A stretch of 64,000 bases of DNA from Limonium bicolor. Its lineage: Eukaryota > Streptophyta > Magnoliopsida > Caryophyllales > Plumbaginaceae. This document shows, in pieces, positions 22,510-34,124 of the stretch (positions are counted from its first letter, which is position 1; each line of letters starts with the position of its first letter). The stretch covers positions 88,315,627 through 88,379,626 of the forward strand of contig CM041780.1 of NCBI GenBank assembly GCA_023374045.1. Direction: 5' to 3'. Below the pieces are notes generated by a model. The model was not told the DNA's origin. It ran no database searches and saw only the letters and a list, made by a program, of their open reading frames with translations. The position numbers were made by a program, and so were the translations under genes.

Positions 22510-24504
22510 ACCCCCAAAAATTCACCTGAGAGTGTTTTAAAGGCATTTAAAGATGGGGAATTGAATGGTAATGATATTAGATGATGTTACGGACTTGTTT
22601 GGTGACATGTAAAGGTCCTTAGAAGTATAAACAAGTGCTAGATTGATTTTGGAAGTGAGAAATTAAGTTGACAAGAGTAAGGATAAGGATAACGGGACAA
22701 TGGGTTAAGTACGGGAGTAATAGTAGTTTACATACTGTATGATCTTGATGTTAATATAAACATTGACCAGTTTTTCGGGAATTACCTAAGGAGCATGAGA
22801 TGACGACATGACATGTCAGAGTAAATCCTCAGTGACAGGTATGGTTTTCTTGCAACTTGTGTCCCGCCGTGTTATGCTCGGCTTGTGTGTTGCTTGCTAT
22901 GTGTGCCGACCTAATAAGATAAAAGCACGAAAAAGTTTACTGCATTTGATATATATATATATATATCTTGATGTATGGTGTGTGACTAACAGTCTTTGCT
23001 TGTACCCGTTGTCTAATTGAGGGTTATACACCAACTCATAAATGATTAGTGTTTGGTTAGGGACTCTTAGAAAGAGTGGAACCCTGAAATAAATTGATAT
23101 GGAAAACATATGAGAATTAACGGTTAGAGAACACGATAACTCACACTTATGAATCTACTCAAAACGAGAAAAGTGACACACAGGACTAGTGAACTCCCAG
23201 ATAATGATTAGTCGACCTCCCATATGAGGGTGTGACTTGATATAAGAAAATAACCAAACTCCTAAGTAATGGAAGTGTAGGGGCGACCCTTAAATCGGTA
23301 CATACAACGAAATAGGAAAACCTCCTAAGTTGTGAGATGGCATCAAGAGAGATGCGACTGACTATTATATATATATGTATGAGTATATATTGTTACTAAC
23401 CCGAGAGTTGGGCCAGGGGGATTTTGAGTCACACGTGCAAGGAAGAGGAAACAACAGAGTGTCGTTTCCGATTCCGTGGTCAAACTCCCTTGTTACAGGG
23501 CCGTATGCCACATTGTGGTGCTCTGCGGGGCCGTGTGCCACATAGTGGTGCCCGATTGGAGTGAGACTGGGAGAGCTTACCAGTCTAAAGAGGTAAGCTG
23601 GGTATTATGGGCTGGGAAGAGGAGACATGAGAGAATGTTTCTAATTCCGTGTTGATATATAAAAGCCCGGTGGTGAGATCTATATGTGTCTTTGCCTGGA
23701 GGCCTGCAAGGCTTAGCTCAATAATTATTAAAGAGAAGAATAATTGAGGAAACTAGATCGGGACCGAGAGTGTCTAAAGATCTAGGAGACGAGTAAACTA
23801 TTCGGTTGAATTGGAATAGTTAGCGAATAATGAGAATGAGACTTACTTGAGATGGGGTTTCTCAAGGCTTAAATGACAAGGTAATTAATCTAACGAACTT
23901 GATGTGATGTCCTTGTTGGTTGTATTCCTTGCTTGAATACCTGTTATGATTGCGAGCATGTGTATGTTTATGGTACTGCATGTTTTGTTTAAAATAAATC
24001 TATCGCATGTTAAGATAGGAATTAGTTGAGTGTGGCCTGGTAGTAGCGGGTTGCACGTCTACCATACCAGCAAAGGTGCTGAGCCCCTTTGGGGCCACCC
24101 ATTCTTTTTCAGGAACGACGGAAACAAATACCGTTCAAGTGTAGGACGGGGATGACGGTTAAGCATGGGCAACCGGTTAGATATATTTGTATTGTATGTA
24201 TTGGTAGGGTAAGTCCGAATATGTTATCGGCATAGAGTTTGTAATAGACTCGGTACGATATTGATTTAGGATTGTACAAGAATCGGTTTAGAATTTATAA
24301 GAGTATGTTATTGTACTTGTGTAAGTACTCGGTTATTCCGGTCCATCAGACCAATGTTGTATTAAATTTAGGCCTTGTTAGTCACGTGGGTGGCTGATGA
24401 CATTGTAACACCCCTGTTGTTGTGGATTTCTCCGCTGCGATTGTATTAATGAACGGAATGATTACGAGCTAATGGTGTGATTAGCGGTAGGGGTGTTACA
24501 AAAA

Positions 24505-24525
24505 GTGGTATCGCTCTGATGACTG
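24505..24525 (+). other. Primer binding site remnant of element A
   Basis: After the LTR end (24500) come AAAAG and then TGGTATC GCTCTGATGA. Compared with X's leader (TGGTATCAGAGC...GCTCTGATGA, minus strand 4411-4441) it lacks 13 bp that include half of the initiator tRNA-Met complement. The following bases (ATACCGAG, TTAGGAAT) also resemble X's leader. The copy therefore derives from a Tekay-type element but could not prime normally in this state. Confidence 0.75.
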
Positions 24526-25850
24526 GAAATACCGAGCTTAGGAAATACCGAGTTAGGAATTAGAGACTTAGGGCTAAGGGTTGAGTGATAGCGTGAGAGA
24601 TACGCTAGATAGGAACTTCCAGTGTGATCTGGATACCATATCAAACCCGCCCTCCACATCCCCATGTTATAACTCGGGAAAGAACGGCAGAGAGACGGAA
24701 AGTCCGCTCTTACTCAGGGAAACCGGATCTGGCAGTTATGAAATACTTCGGTATGAACCAAAATCTGTCATACGGTAGATTCCAAGAATCGGAAATCCCA
24801 GAGACAGTTTCGTTTAAACAACAATAACCACACTTAATGGCGAGAGATTGAGAAATCCTATCAATAGGAGACCTAAATTTCCAGCAGCATAGGGCGACAT
24901 GCTTAGCAGTTGCGAGAATCTGGCTGGCCAAGTAGCAGCGAGAAGGAAAGCACTGAATGCGCAACGAAGCAGAAAGGAGTAGTATCAAAACCCGAGACAC
25001 ATGTCTACAAGACCAGAACAGTTATATAATACCATCGACGGTATACTAACCGACTAAAGACACATTCGGGAGAGGTTAACTCCAAAACTACAATGCCAAA
25101 GAGGTTCCAATACCTCGCCGACATAGCTCAGACAGCTACATGAACATTTAGGGAATACACTCCGATAGGACTACAAAAGTAGTGCCTAAACAAGTTAAGT
25201 CTCGGTAACCACGGTAAATCTGTGGAAATGAGCATTGAGGAGAGACGCAGAATTAAGCGTAAAGGGGTCTCCAAGGATTGGAGAAGCACCCTGATCAATG
25301 ACAGACATGTCAAGACCATTGAGAAGCGACTCGGGAGATCGCTAATTAATATCAGAGGATCAAGGGAAGAGCCGACAAGGCTACCGAATATGGATGGAAA
25401 CAATACCGTAACCGGTATACGTTAACCTGAAAACCACCTGTATAGTGCACTTTCCACGACAAGTGCAGTAATAACAAAACTATACAAAGAAACTTTTAAC
25501 AAGCAACAAGTACTTAGTGAAGTACCAAGATGGCGAATGAAGAAAATATAGGATCACAAATCCTAAGAATTTTAAAAGAAACCTTGGCAGGGCCTAACGG
25601 CCTAACCATTGTAGTAAGGAATATGCCAGTCAGCAAGAAGCTAGACTTGATCAGAATCACCCGGCATTGAAATGCCATGAGAATTTTTCTTTCAAACTCA
25701 AATTTTTTCTTTTAAACTCAAAAATTTCTTTTAAACCTCTATTTTTTTTAAAAAAAAACCTGAACCAGAAGAATCATAGTAAGTCATCATAGGATGATAC
25801 AAGAGGAGTTGATAATAGAATACTTCACCTAGGCGTGTGACGAACACTAC
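24526..25850 (+). other. Left internal region of element A, non-coding
   Basis: Open frames are under 100 codons and lack gag features: no zinc knuckle and no capsid motif. The first 60 bp resemble X's leader. The region is rich in short unrelated words, and I see no repeat or regulatory structure. It ends at the target site (ACTAC) of the solo LTR at 25851. Confidence 0.55.
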
Positions 25851-26486
25851 TGTAACGCCCCTATTGAACATATTTATAGCGGAAATAAAAATACTAAAGG
25901 CGTACAGACCATCGGGTTCCAAACACCCGGTTCCAAACCTCACCAAAATACAACTTAATGATTACAATTGTCACGGCCTGAACCTCGAGAAAACTTAACA
26001 AAAGTAAAACCAATAAAAACACATAAACTCTCAAAGCCTAATCCCATCCCAATCACTCGTTCTCTTCGTGGCCACTTGTAAAATAACTCGTACCAGCAAG
26101 ATAAAACAAAGCAGCCCACCCCAAGAGGGGTGGGTCAGTTCCCTGGAATGGAACTGGTACGATCCTCCAAAACAAACTTATAATACAGTTCTTAAATAAT
26201 TAATAGCAGGAAAACAAACACTTAAACCACACAGAGGAACAAGGCATTCCACAAATCACCAAACCAAGATAACATGATAAAATAAAGGTTAATGACAGAA
26301 AAGTAAAGTTAGTAAAACAAAACCACATCATGTGTTAGTGAACATCCATAGCCTTAGTTAAACCCAATTCCCGTTAGGAGTAGGAAGACTCAGATAGTCA
26401 CAAAGGACTAGGAATAATAAGATAGATCCAAGAACCAATAACTCAAGAATGGAATAATTCAACTGGGAGAGATGGCCCCCACCACC

Positions 26487-26628
26487 AAATATAAATGTCC
26501 GTATGGACGAGGGATATACAGCCCCCTGCTGTCAGATTAAAAATGTCCTGGTGGACGAGGGATATACAGCCCCCTGCTGTCAAATATAAATGCCCCTATG
26601 GGCGAGGGATATACATCCCCCTGCTGTT
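26487..26628. repeat. 48-bp minisatellite, three units
   Basis: GGGATATACA(G/T)CCCCCTGCTGT recurs with starts at 26511, 26559 and 26607, exactly 48 bp apart. The intervening text is aaatgtccgtatggacga and variants. The 48-bp period keeps a frame open on the plus strand, which explains a 74-codon frame here that is not a gene. Confidence 0.92.
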
Positions 26629-27406
26629 ACCATTGAAGACACGGGCACGTCGAAACATCAAGAACCAGCTCATGGATGAAATGATATCCAGAGTCAAAAG
26701 AAGAATTTACCAAAGTTGACCTTTTCCAATTCCCACGAGATCACCAACTACCCAGAGCAATACCAAAACACTCAGTCCTACAGAGTGCAGAAGCGTAAAC
26801 CCTAAGCTGCCAATGTCTAATGGAACAACCGAATATAAGGAACCAATACCCAAGTGAGTTTCACATTCAAGGCTTAGTTAGTCACACAAGCTGAGTTAGT
26901 CACACAACCATTTCCTTTTTAGAAATTCCTCTTAAAGTCAGTTAGCGTTTTCCAAAACATTCCACAAGCCAAACAACAAAAATATAGGAGTACGAGAAAT
27001 CGTACCTGGTATGTGAAGAACAATAACTAACTCGAATAAGTGATTCCCCAATAGTAACCTATAATTAAGGTGTTCCAAGTGTCGATTAGTTAAGAAACTT
27101 ATAAACCTAACAGCCTTCTTCACTACTGATTAATAGTTTCAGGTTACCATTATTCTCTTACAAAGGTTTGGGCTTGACTTGTTAACTAAATCCTTTGTCA
27201 GGCCCATCTCGTTTAGTTTGGAATGATTTAGAATTTATTCCTGAGAGTGGCCCAAACTCTCTTTGGATTGTTAAAGTGGGCTTTTGGAGTTCACAGACTT
27301 GGGCTTAGTAGGTTAGCCCAAGACCGTGTTACGTTTATGTTGCGTAATTAAAACCCTTAAGTTAATAGTGACTATTTAATTACACACCAATTAAAACTTA
27401 AGGTTT

Positions 27407-27410
<4 letters not shown>

Positions 27411-27455
<45 letters not shown>
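27411..27455. repeat. (TA)n microsatellite, about 45 bp
   Basis: An uninterrupted TA run of about 22 repeats lies within solo LTR B. It is a simple repeat, and its length may vary between individuals or by assembly error. Confidence 0.97.
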
Positions 27456-27457
<2 letters not shown>

Positions 27458-30123
27458 TACTTATTATAACTATCACAAGGATTATTAATTCCCTCAACTA
27501 TTTTAATGTATTTATATACATGTATATTTATATATATATCTTTATGTATTAAATATTATCCATAACATTTTTAGGAAATCTTACTGTATTTATCAATGTT
27601 CAATAACTTCTAGGCTTAACACAACCGACCTATGGTTTATTAAATAAAGTGTTTCCTTTATTTATTTAATATATATAAGTATACCCGTATTAGAAATTAA
27701 CTAATACATTCCCTATGTAACTTATCATATTAAAACTATCTTATTAATACAACCTTAAACTGTATTCCAAGTATATTTCATAAAGTATTTCTTTTACTAT
27801 ATCTTAGGATTCTAGCTCTTATAATATTTAGTTATTATAAGTGTTAATTTAATTAATTCCTTGCTTTACTCTAAGTTACTACTTAATTCCCTTTTTATAA
27901 ACGCGTAAAAATATATATATATTTATTCCTCAGTTTAATTAAAAAAAATATTAACTCCCATATAATATAGTAAATAAAACGTAGGATAATTAAATTCCTT
28001 AATTTATATAAGCTTCTACTTAAGTAAGTATATTTACAAATATGTAAATAATTTCACTTCTCTTAAAAGCTAATACCAAAACATTTATAAACTTACTGTT
28101 ATAAAATGCTAATTTAGTTTCCCTTATTTTCCCCAGCTTAAAATTCAATTAACAAACCATACTTTAATTTTTGTTTACATTAAAAACCTTATATTATAGG
28201 TTATTCTTATGAAAAACTCAATAACACAATTTTTAAAGCCTTTTACCTTTGCCCAAAAATCCCCAAATTTAATATATAGTAACTATAACATTTTAGACAT
28301 ATTATAAAATTTTTATTTCATAAAAATATCTTTTTAAATTAGCCAAATAATTCCAGAAAACCCGTAACTTGTAAAAATCATAACTTATGTTTAAAAACTC
28401 CAAAACCATAATAATTTACATAAAATAAACTAGATTAAATAAGGAATCTATGGTTAAAATTTCAAGTCAAAATACATTCGGAAGATATTTAAATTAACCC
28501 AACAATTTAGGACTATTTACTGGAATTTTATAAACTTATAATAATTATTTAATAACGATCTAATCTCGGCCGTCCAATCTTTTAAAACGAGATCGGACGG
28601 CCCCTGAACTCCCAGTTCTTCACCGATTTCAGAAACCCAGTCGAGTACTAAATCTCGATTTTCTCCTAATCCACAGAACGAAATCGAGTGATTCTTGTTT
28701 CTATAGTTTTGAAATCAAATTCCGGTTCTAATGATGCTAATTTCCCCAATTATAATGCAAGTTTCGACGGGTTTCGATCTCTGTTCGACGTTAGGGTTCC
28801 TGTTAGTTTCTGAACTCAATTCGAAAACAAATCCGACGAATACTCCTAATATGACACGTAATTGATTAAATTAAAACATGGATTAAGTCGGAAACATGAC
28901 AAGGTTTGACAAAAACGGAGCAATTGATCGGAAACTTACCGGAGTTGTGCGAATTGAATGAAATCAAAATCGGGAAAACTGGAAAAGTACGAACTTTGAG
29001 TAGTTTGTGGTGCCAACTCTGAGGATCTATAACTTGCAGTAAAAATCGAGTTAGACTATGTATAAGGGCTCAATCGAAAGAGCAAACTTAGATCTACATA
29101 TTGATAGCAAGAACTAATCCTAACTCGCATCACACAGAAAGAAATTGAAGCTAGAAGTTGCGAGTTTACCTTGCGTTTTCTGGGAAGAAAACTGTAATTT
29201 TATGTGATGGTGAAACCGAGACTTTAGACACCTTTTCCTTCCAATCGGTTGAGAATTGGCTTAGGCCATAAACATAAAAGTAGTAGAGGAATTAGAGCTC
29301 TTCAAAACGAGCTAAAGAACATGGAATTTGGATGAGAAACGAAGATGTTATGGCTGATCGAAGTTACCTGATTCGAAGAGAAAACTGGAATTGCAGTTTC
29401 GGTTTTTGCAGGGTGGCTACTTTGACTCGATTTTCTGGTTGATTCAGAACGAGTTAGGGTTTGTATGAGCTATGGTTGTTTAGAGGGAATGTAGGAGAAG
29501 ACAACAAAGAAGCGGCACTCAAATATTCCTTAAGATGAGAAAGTTATGAGGGTCACAAGATAGGTCAAAATCGGCTTTTCTGTTCCGAAAATCCAGCAGA
29601 TAAAAATGACTAAGTGTACTGGGCACGATTCCCGAGGCGGCGATGAGTCAGCAGTCCATGCCACGCCATCCTTTATCAAAATTTTGGCTCTAAACTTCAT
29701 TTGATCATAACTTTGGCTAGGATGATCCGTTTTTGACGTTCTTTTTATCGATCTTCATGGTTTTCCATAACCTATTTATTGGTATGGGTTTCGGGGCCGT
29801 TTGACCATCTCAAAAAGTCAACCCTAGCAAGGCTTAATTAGCTTTAAGGTTTCTAGGATGGATTTTATATTGACTTTTATGTTTCAAAACATGTTCAACA
29901 CTTCCTAAAATCTTTATAATATAGTAGGGATGCTTAGAAATTTTCCCAAGATTTATTGACTTATAAATCTTATTATAAAATTCATAATACTATATAATAA
30001 ATAATAATAGGGTTAAATAGGAGAAAACCCCTAATTAAATTTCACAATTCCATATAATAATTTAATATTTAATAAAAGAAATCCCCTAAATTAATTTAAA
30101 TTAATTTAGGGTATTTCAACTAC

Positions 30124-33100
30124 GAGTGTACAAAAACGAGTTGTGGGTCGATCGCACTCCAGAGGAGCTTGCGGGCCTGGCAGACCTACTTATACGTTAG
30201 TCGGGTAAGTAGCAATGTATCAGTAAGGTACCTCATTGTATACGAGTGGTGTACATAACATGAGAAATAGTTGACTCTGTTCTACGGTCAGCAAAGAAGT
30301 GCAAGCCAGAACAGTTGGATACCACGAATGATCGACAGAGGGAACTCAGTTAAGCTAACGAGTGAAGGAATCAGAGAATTCATCTAAGGGAAATGAACAA
30401 GAGTTAGAAAGTGCAAGGAACACAGATTACTAAGTGTATTTTGAAGCAAATGCATGATAGCTGGAATGAATACCCAGCTTCAAACTGTAAGGCAGACGCC
30501 TAACGTGGACACGTCAATGTTCAGCGAACGGGACGGAATTCCCAGGACAATAACCACGGCTACCGGGAATACTATTATTCACTAAAGAAATGTTAAACCT
30601 CAGCCAAGAACACAAGGAGAAAACATTAATGGTTTACCCAAGAACGGGAGACATTACAACCCTAAGAGTGGGAGATGTTATAACCCTAAACGGAATGGTT
30701 CGGAACACGGTGCTACAATGCGATATAGCCGACCGGACATACTTATAGATATCAACCATATGTAATGGCGTAACTTGGCAACACCCTGGAACAATCCTTG
30801 AAGGGTGTTTGAGCCAACAACAATTAAACGAAGTATCGTGATAGGAACAGAAGAGTTAAAACGAACACTCGGTTAGAACACCAAAGGGACTCCACTGAAC
30901 GGAAAGTACCCTAAATTGTTAAGAGGCACTAATTAACATCAGGGTGCCTAAGGGCCTCTCATGAACGGAAGCATAATGCAACGGTGTTATAATGGAGCCC
31001 AGTAATACCTCCAACCATTTGATGGTATAAGGAGAGGGAGAGGTTAGAAACTTGTGTGAACAGCCTACAACGAGCATAGCTCGAGGCAATGCGGCTTAAA
31101 GGCCATGAACCAACTACGTTGTGTAAGATTTAAACGGTTGCAAAACCCGCATGAAATAATAAGAAGAATTGCCTGGAATGGCACCAGTTAAAGTAGAGAA
31201 AGTATTTGATGTAAATGAATAGAACGACGAACGAACCAATCGATTTGAATTCAATATAATGAGCAGTTTAGAGTAAAGACTACTTCAGTGCACTGTCACT
31301 AGAGCGTAAGCCTAGGATACAGTTGACTAGGCTTTTAGCTGCCTTTCCTGATCCCTATAGTAACAGTAGTACAGAGACATAATAATCCAAGTGACGACAC
31401 CTCCGATTAGGCCCACGCCTGGGCACGATGAGAAATCATAAGAGTGGGGATACCCTCGTTACTATGAGACCGCTAAGGCGGTGAATATGTGGACTCTTGA
31501 GAGAGAGGATTCCACCTAGTAATATATTGAAACTTGGACATGTAGTCATCGTCAAGGGATAATTTGAACAAGAAAAAGAGATTCCCAAGGATAAGTAGTA
31601 AGAAAGAAGCTGGTACAGCAATTGTCGAGAACCGAAAGAATAGTCGGTCTAGAGCAAGCACAACATGTGTGCAATGTGAGTTGTAAGTGAACAACACTCA
31701 AGGAGCATAGGAATTTAAGGAATACCATATCCTGTAAGCAGCCAAGTAAGTGGCGAGTTAAAGTATAAAGGGTAGAAATACATGAGCGGAAGCTAACATG
31801 GTAGCAGATGCCATGTGAATCAACGCTGTATAGTGAATAAGAATATGGTGTGCGGTAAGCGACCGTTACATGAACGTAGTCAAACGATGACATGGAGAAC
31901 AAACTAAATTATGAGTTAAACTCAGTGGAGATGAGAACCAAGAGATGGTAAAGGAGTGGGGCAGTGAAGCCAGTAGCCTATACCTTGTAACGAAAAGACC
32001 CACAAGGAAGGCATTGTCATTCCTATTGCAACTGCATAAGGAATTGAAAGTGTATCCTATAGGATCAGATTGATAACAAAAATGATAAAATTCGGGACAC
32101 GAGTACCCAATTGCTAAATAATCAACTGTATGGGATATGGAAGGTCTACAAACATACCAAGGGACATGGCACAAGCCAGTTAAGCGAAAGCTTAGAAGCA
32201 ACTGTGCGGCCTTAGGACAAAGAGGCACGAAGAATGTTGGACACACCAACAATCACAACAAGTGAATTCCACCAGAATAAAAATGAAAGGAAACTTATGA
32301 ATGTCATAAGGACCGATGCATAAGAAATGCAAGATTGTATAAATAAAAAGAATTCTTGTACAGAATCAGCTAAGTGAGAGTAATTCAGAAGCCACTAACA
32401 ACAGAGGAAGCACTACACATTAGGTAGTATCCCGACCTCAACCGATAGTGAGTTGGAAGAACCTAGTGAGTAATCATGAAGGTATACAGCGGTATACGAA
32501 ATATATTTCCAAAAAACTGGATAGAAAATCTATAACTCATCGAATTCGCATACGGTAAGAAATACCACGCGTAGATGGAGAGACCTTTATTCCCAAGATA
32601 AAAAGGATAGAAAGGAGGATACACAATATATTTAGAATGACAAAAAGGGCTAATTAAGCTCTAGAGATATCAGGGTCGCGCAGTAGAAGCTTGTGGGCCA
32701 CAACTCAAAGGTTGGCATACCTAGTAAATACGAGCGGATGGCTAATTATCAATGCCTTGAAGCCGAAAAGGCTAGAACTGAACCCGTTATGAGTTAAACA
32801 AACTCCAATGCGAATTCTTGGTGCAGGGACTAACCGTCAATATGGTTAAGACCCTTTGACCAGAACACATTGCTTAATAGACCGCAAGGAAGCTAAAATA
32901 CTTTATAGCGGCTGAATGCCTTAGACCAATGTCCAATGATGACATATGGTAGATTACATGGGCGTAATCCCTTTAATTTAGGGGGGTAGAGCGAAAAGCC
33001 GCTTAGTGTATGTTTTATGTATTAAGTACGTAAACTACTACGGGCATAGCACAAAGAAATTGTTTTGATGATTGATACTTATGTTACATAAACATATGTA

Positions 33101-34110
33101 GTCATTCATTGTGTAGTTATGGTTATTGTGCACAGAAGATGTGAATATCATTGATATAAATATACTTATCTCGTAACTCCGGTGGGAGAATGCAAGTGAT
33201 AAAGGAGTAGAGAAACTCTGGGGAGAATTAGAATCTCGATGATATATGTCTAGTTGAGATTAGACATGACTTTATGGTTTATAAGACGTGATGAGATACG
33301 AGTCAGTATGAAACCGATGTAAAGTCTAGTAGGAATTAGATTTCCTAGGTGAATTGTTCTAAGGTGAATTAAGGATGATAGATGGACCGAGTTCCATCCT
33401 TTGGAGATGTATTGCTTTGTGTTTATGACTAGAATGATTAAAAAGATAAAAAATGGTAAATGATTGAATTATCTGATTGTTTGAAACTGAAGTGGGAAGT
33501 TGAACTTGATTTACAAGTGATCAAGGGAAATGGAACATAAATTGGGGCGGAGGGATAGTTCAACACTAATGCTGATCACATCGAGGTTGAGTGATTCTTG
33601 AAGCTCCCTGTAAGTGGTCATAAGTAATCCTGTTAGGACCGATGTAATTAGCATGAACTGGGTTTAGAATGATACTGTATTGTATGTACGTTTGTGTGTA
33701 CTGGCATGTACACACGTGGTATTGTACTGTTGTATACGTGGGGTTGTACTGGTATCTACACCCGTTTGTGTAGTACTGCTATGTATGTTGTGTGTTGTAC
33801 TGGTATGTACACACGGTTGAATCGTACTATGAAGTACGGTTGCGTTGCACTGGTATGTGCACGGTTTTAAATTTTTTTGTGTTGTACTGGTATGTACACA
33901 CGTTCCATGGTACTGTGGTGTACGTTTGTGTGGTACTAGTAGGTACACACTGTTAATAATTGCTTGTTGATTGCTCTGTGCTGTACTAGCATGTACAAAC
34001 TGACTGGACGGATTTTGAGCCTGTAGGGTTATAAAGATAATGACCTTGGCATATGATAGGTCTAAATGACTGACAATATTAGATTCACCAACTTTGTGGA
34101 CAAAGTTCTT
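30124..34110 (+). other. Right internal region of element A, non-coding
   Basis: About 4 kb without recognisable pol motifs in any frame. It includes an end-of-pol relic at 32977-32990 (ATTTAGGGGGGTAGA, preceded by ggcgtaatccctttaa) that resembles the bases after F's chromodomain gene, and a tandem GTAC-rich array at 33664-34010. It ends at the polypurine tract. Purine-rich, near-random sequence suggests long drift without coding selection, or an unrelated insert replacing pol. Confidence 0.55.
33664..34010. repeat. Imperfect GTAC-rich tandem array in element A 3' region
   Basis: The motif gtactggtatgtacacacg, often followed by ttgtgtt, recurs about ten times with units near 25-50 bp. Clear cores include GTACTGGCATGTACACACG (33697), GTACTGGTATGTACACACGG (33798) and GTACTGGTATGTACACACG (33884). 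Each core is a near palindrome (GTAC...GTAC). A 94-codon minus-strand frame of Thr/His/Tyr repeats is a by-product. Confidence 0.88.
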
Positions 34111-34123
34111 TAAGGGGGGTAGA
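34111..34123 (+). other. Polypurine tract of element A
   Basis: TAAGGGGGGTAGA lies directly before the right LTR (TG at 34125). It is the expected primer for plus-strand DNA synthesis and confirms plus orientation. Confidence 0.85.
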
Positions 34124-34124
34124 T

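Larger units (their letters stand above)
20423..24500 (+). repeat. 5' LTR of element A, 4078 bp
   Basis: It aligns end to end with 34125-38426 but is 224 bp shorter. Most of the difference is a deletion around 20535 that removes the segment found at about 34246-34470; there is also a 12-bp gap nearby. Stretches compared by eye differ at several per cent of positions. It contains a TATA-like box (20691), consensus splice-donor-like strings AAG-GTAAGA (about 21115) and AAG-GTAAT (about 21285), three hairpins (22329-22509) and a short TA run (about 22950). Confidence 0.88.
25851..30118 (-). repeat. Solo LTR B, 4268 bp, with perfect target duplication
   Basis: The plus-strand left edge is TGTAACGCCCC and the right edge GGGTATTTCA. 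ACTAC flanks both sides (25846-25850 and 30119-30123). There is no primer site, gag, pol or second LTR, so it is a solo LTR left by recombination between the LTRs of a full element. Orientation is inferred from the end motifs. It holds a 48-bp minisatellite (26487-26628), a long TA run (27411-27455) and an AT-rich middle (27400-28560). It has no supported gene. Because the duplication is perfect it is probably younger than element A. Confidence 0.88.

Noticed and set aside
26495..26719. 74-codon plus-strand frame with repeated WTRDIQPPAV
   Set aside because: It is a by-product of the 48-bp minisatellite, whose period is divisible by three.
31436..32252. Overlapping minus-strand frames of 61-128 codons, Cys/Leu/Ser-rich
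   Set aside because: They are antisense to the non-coding interior of element A, have no motif, and overlap in different frames, as expected by chance.
33664..33948. 94-codon minus-strand frame rich in Thr, His and Tyr
   Set aside because: It is translation of the GTAC tandem array; no domain and no conservation signal.
24501..34124. Decayed gag-pol in element A
   Set aside because: I looked for zinc knuckle, DSGA, FxDD/YxDD, HHCC, DDE and chromodomain motifs in all frames outside the solo LTR and found none. A profile search could still find weak traces.
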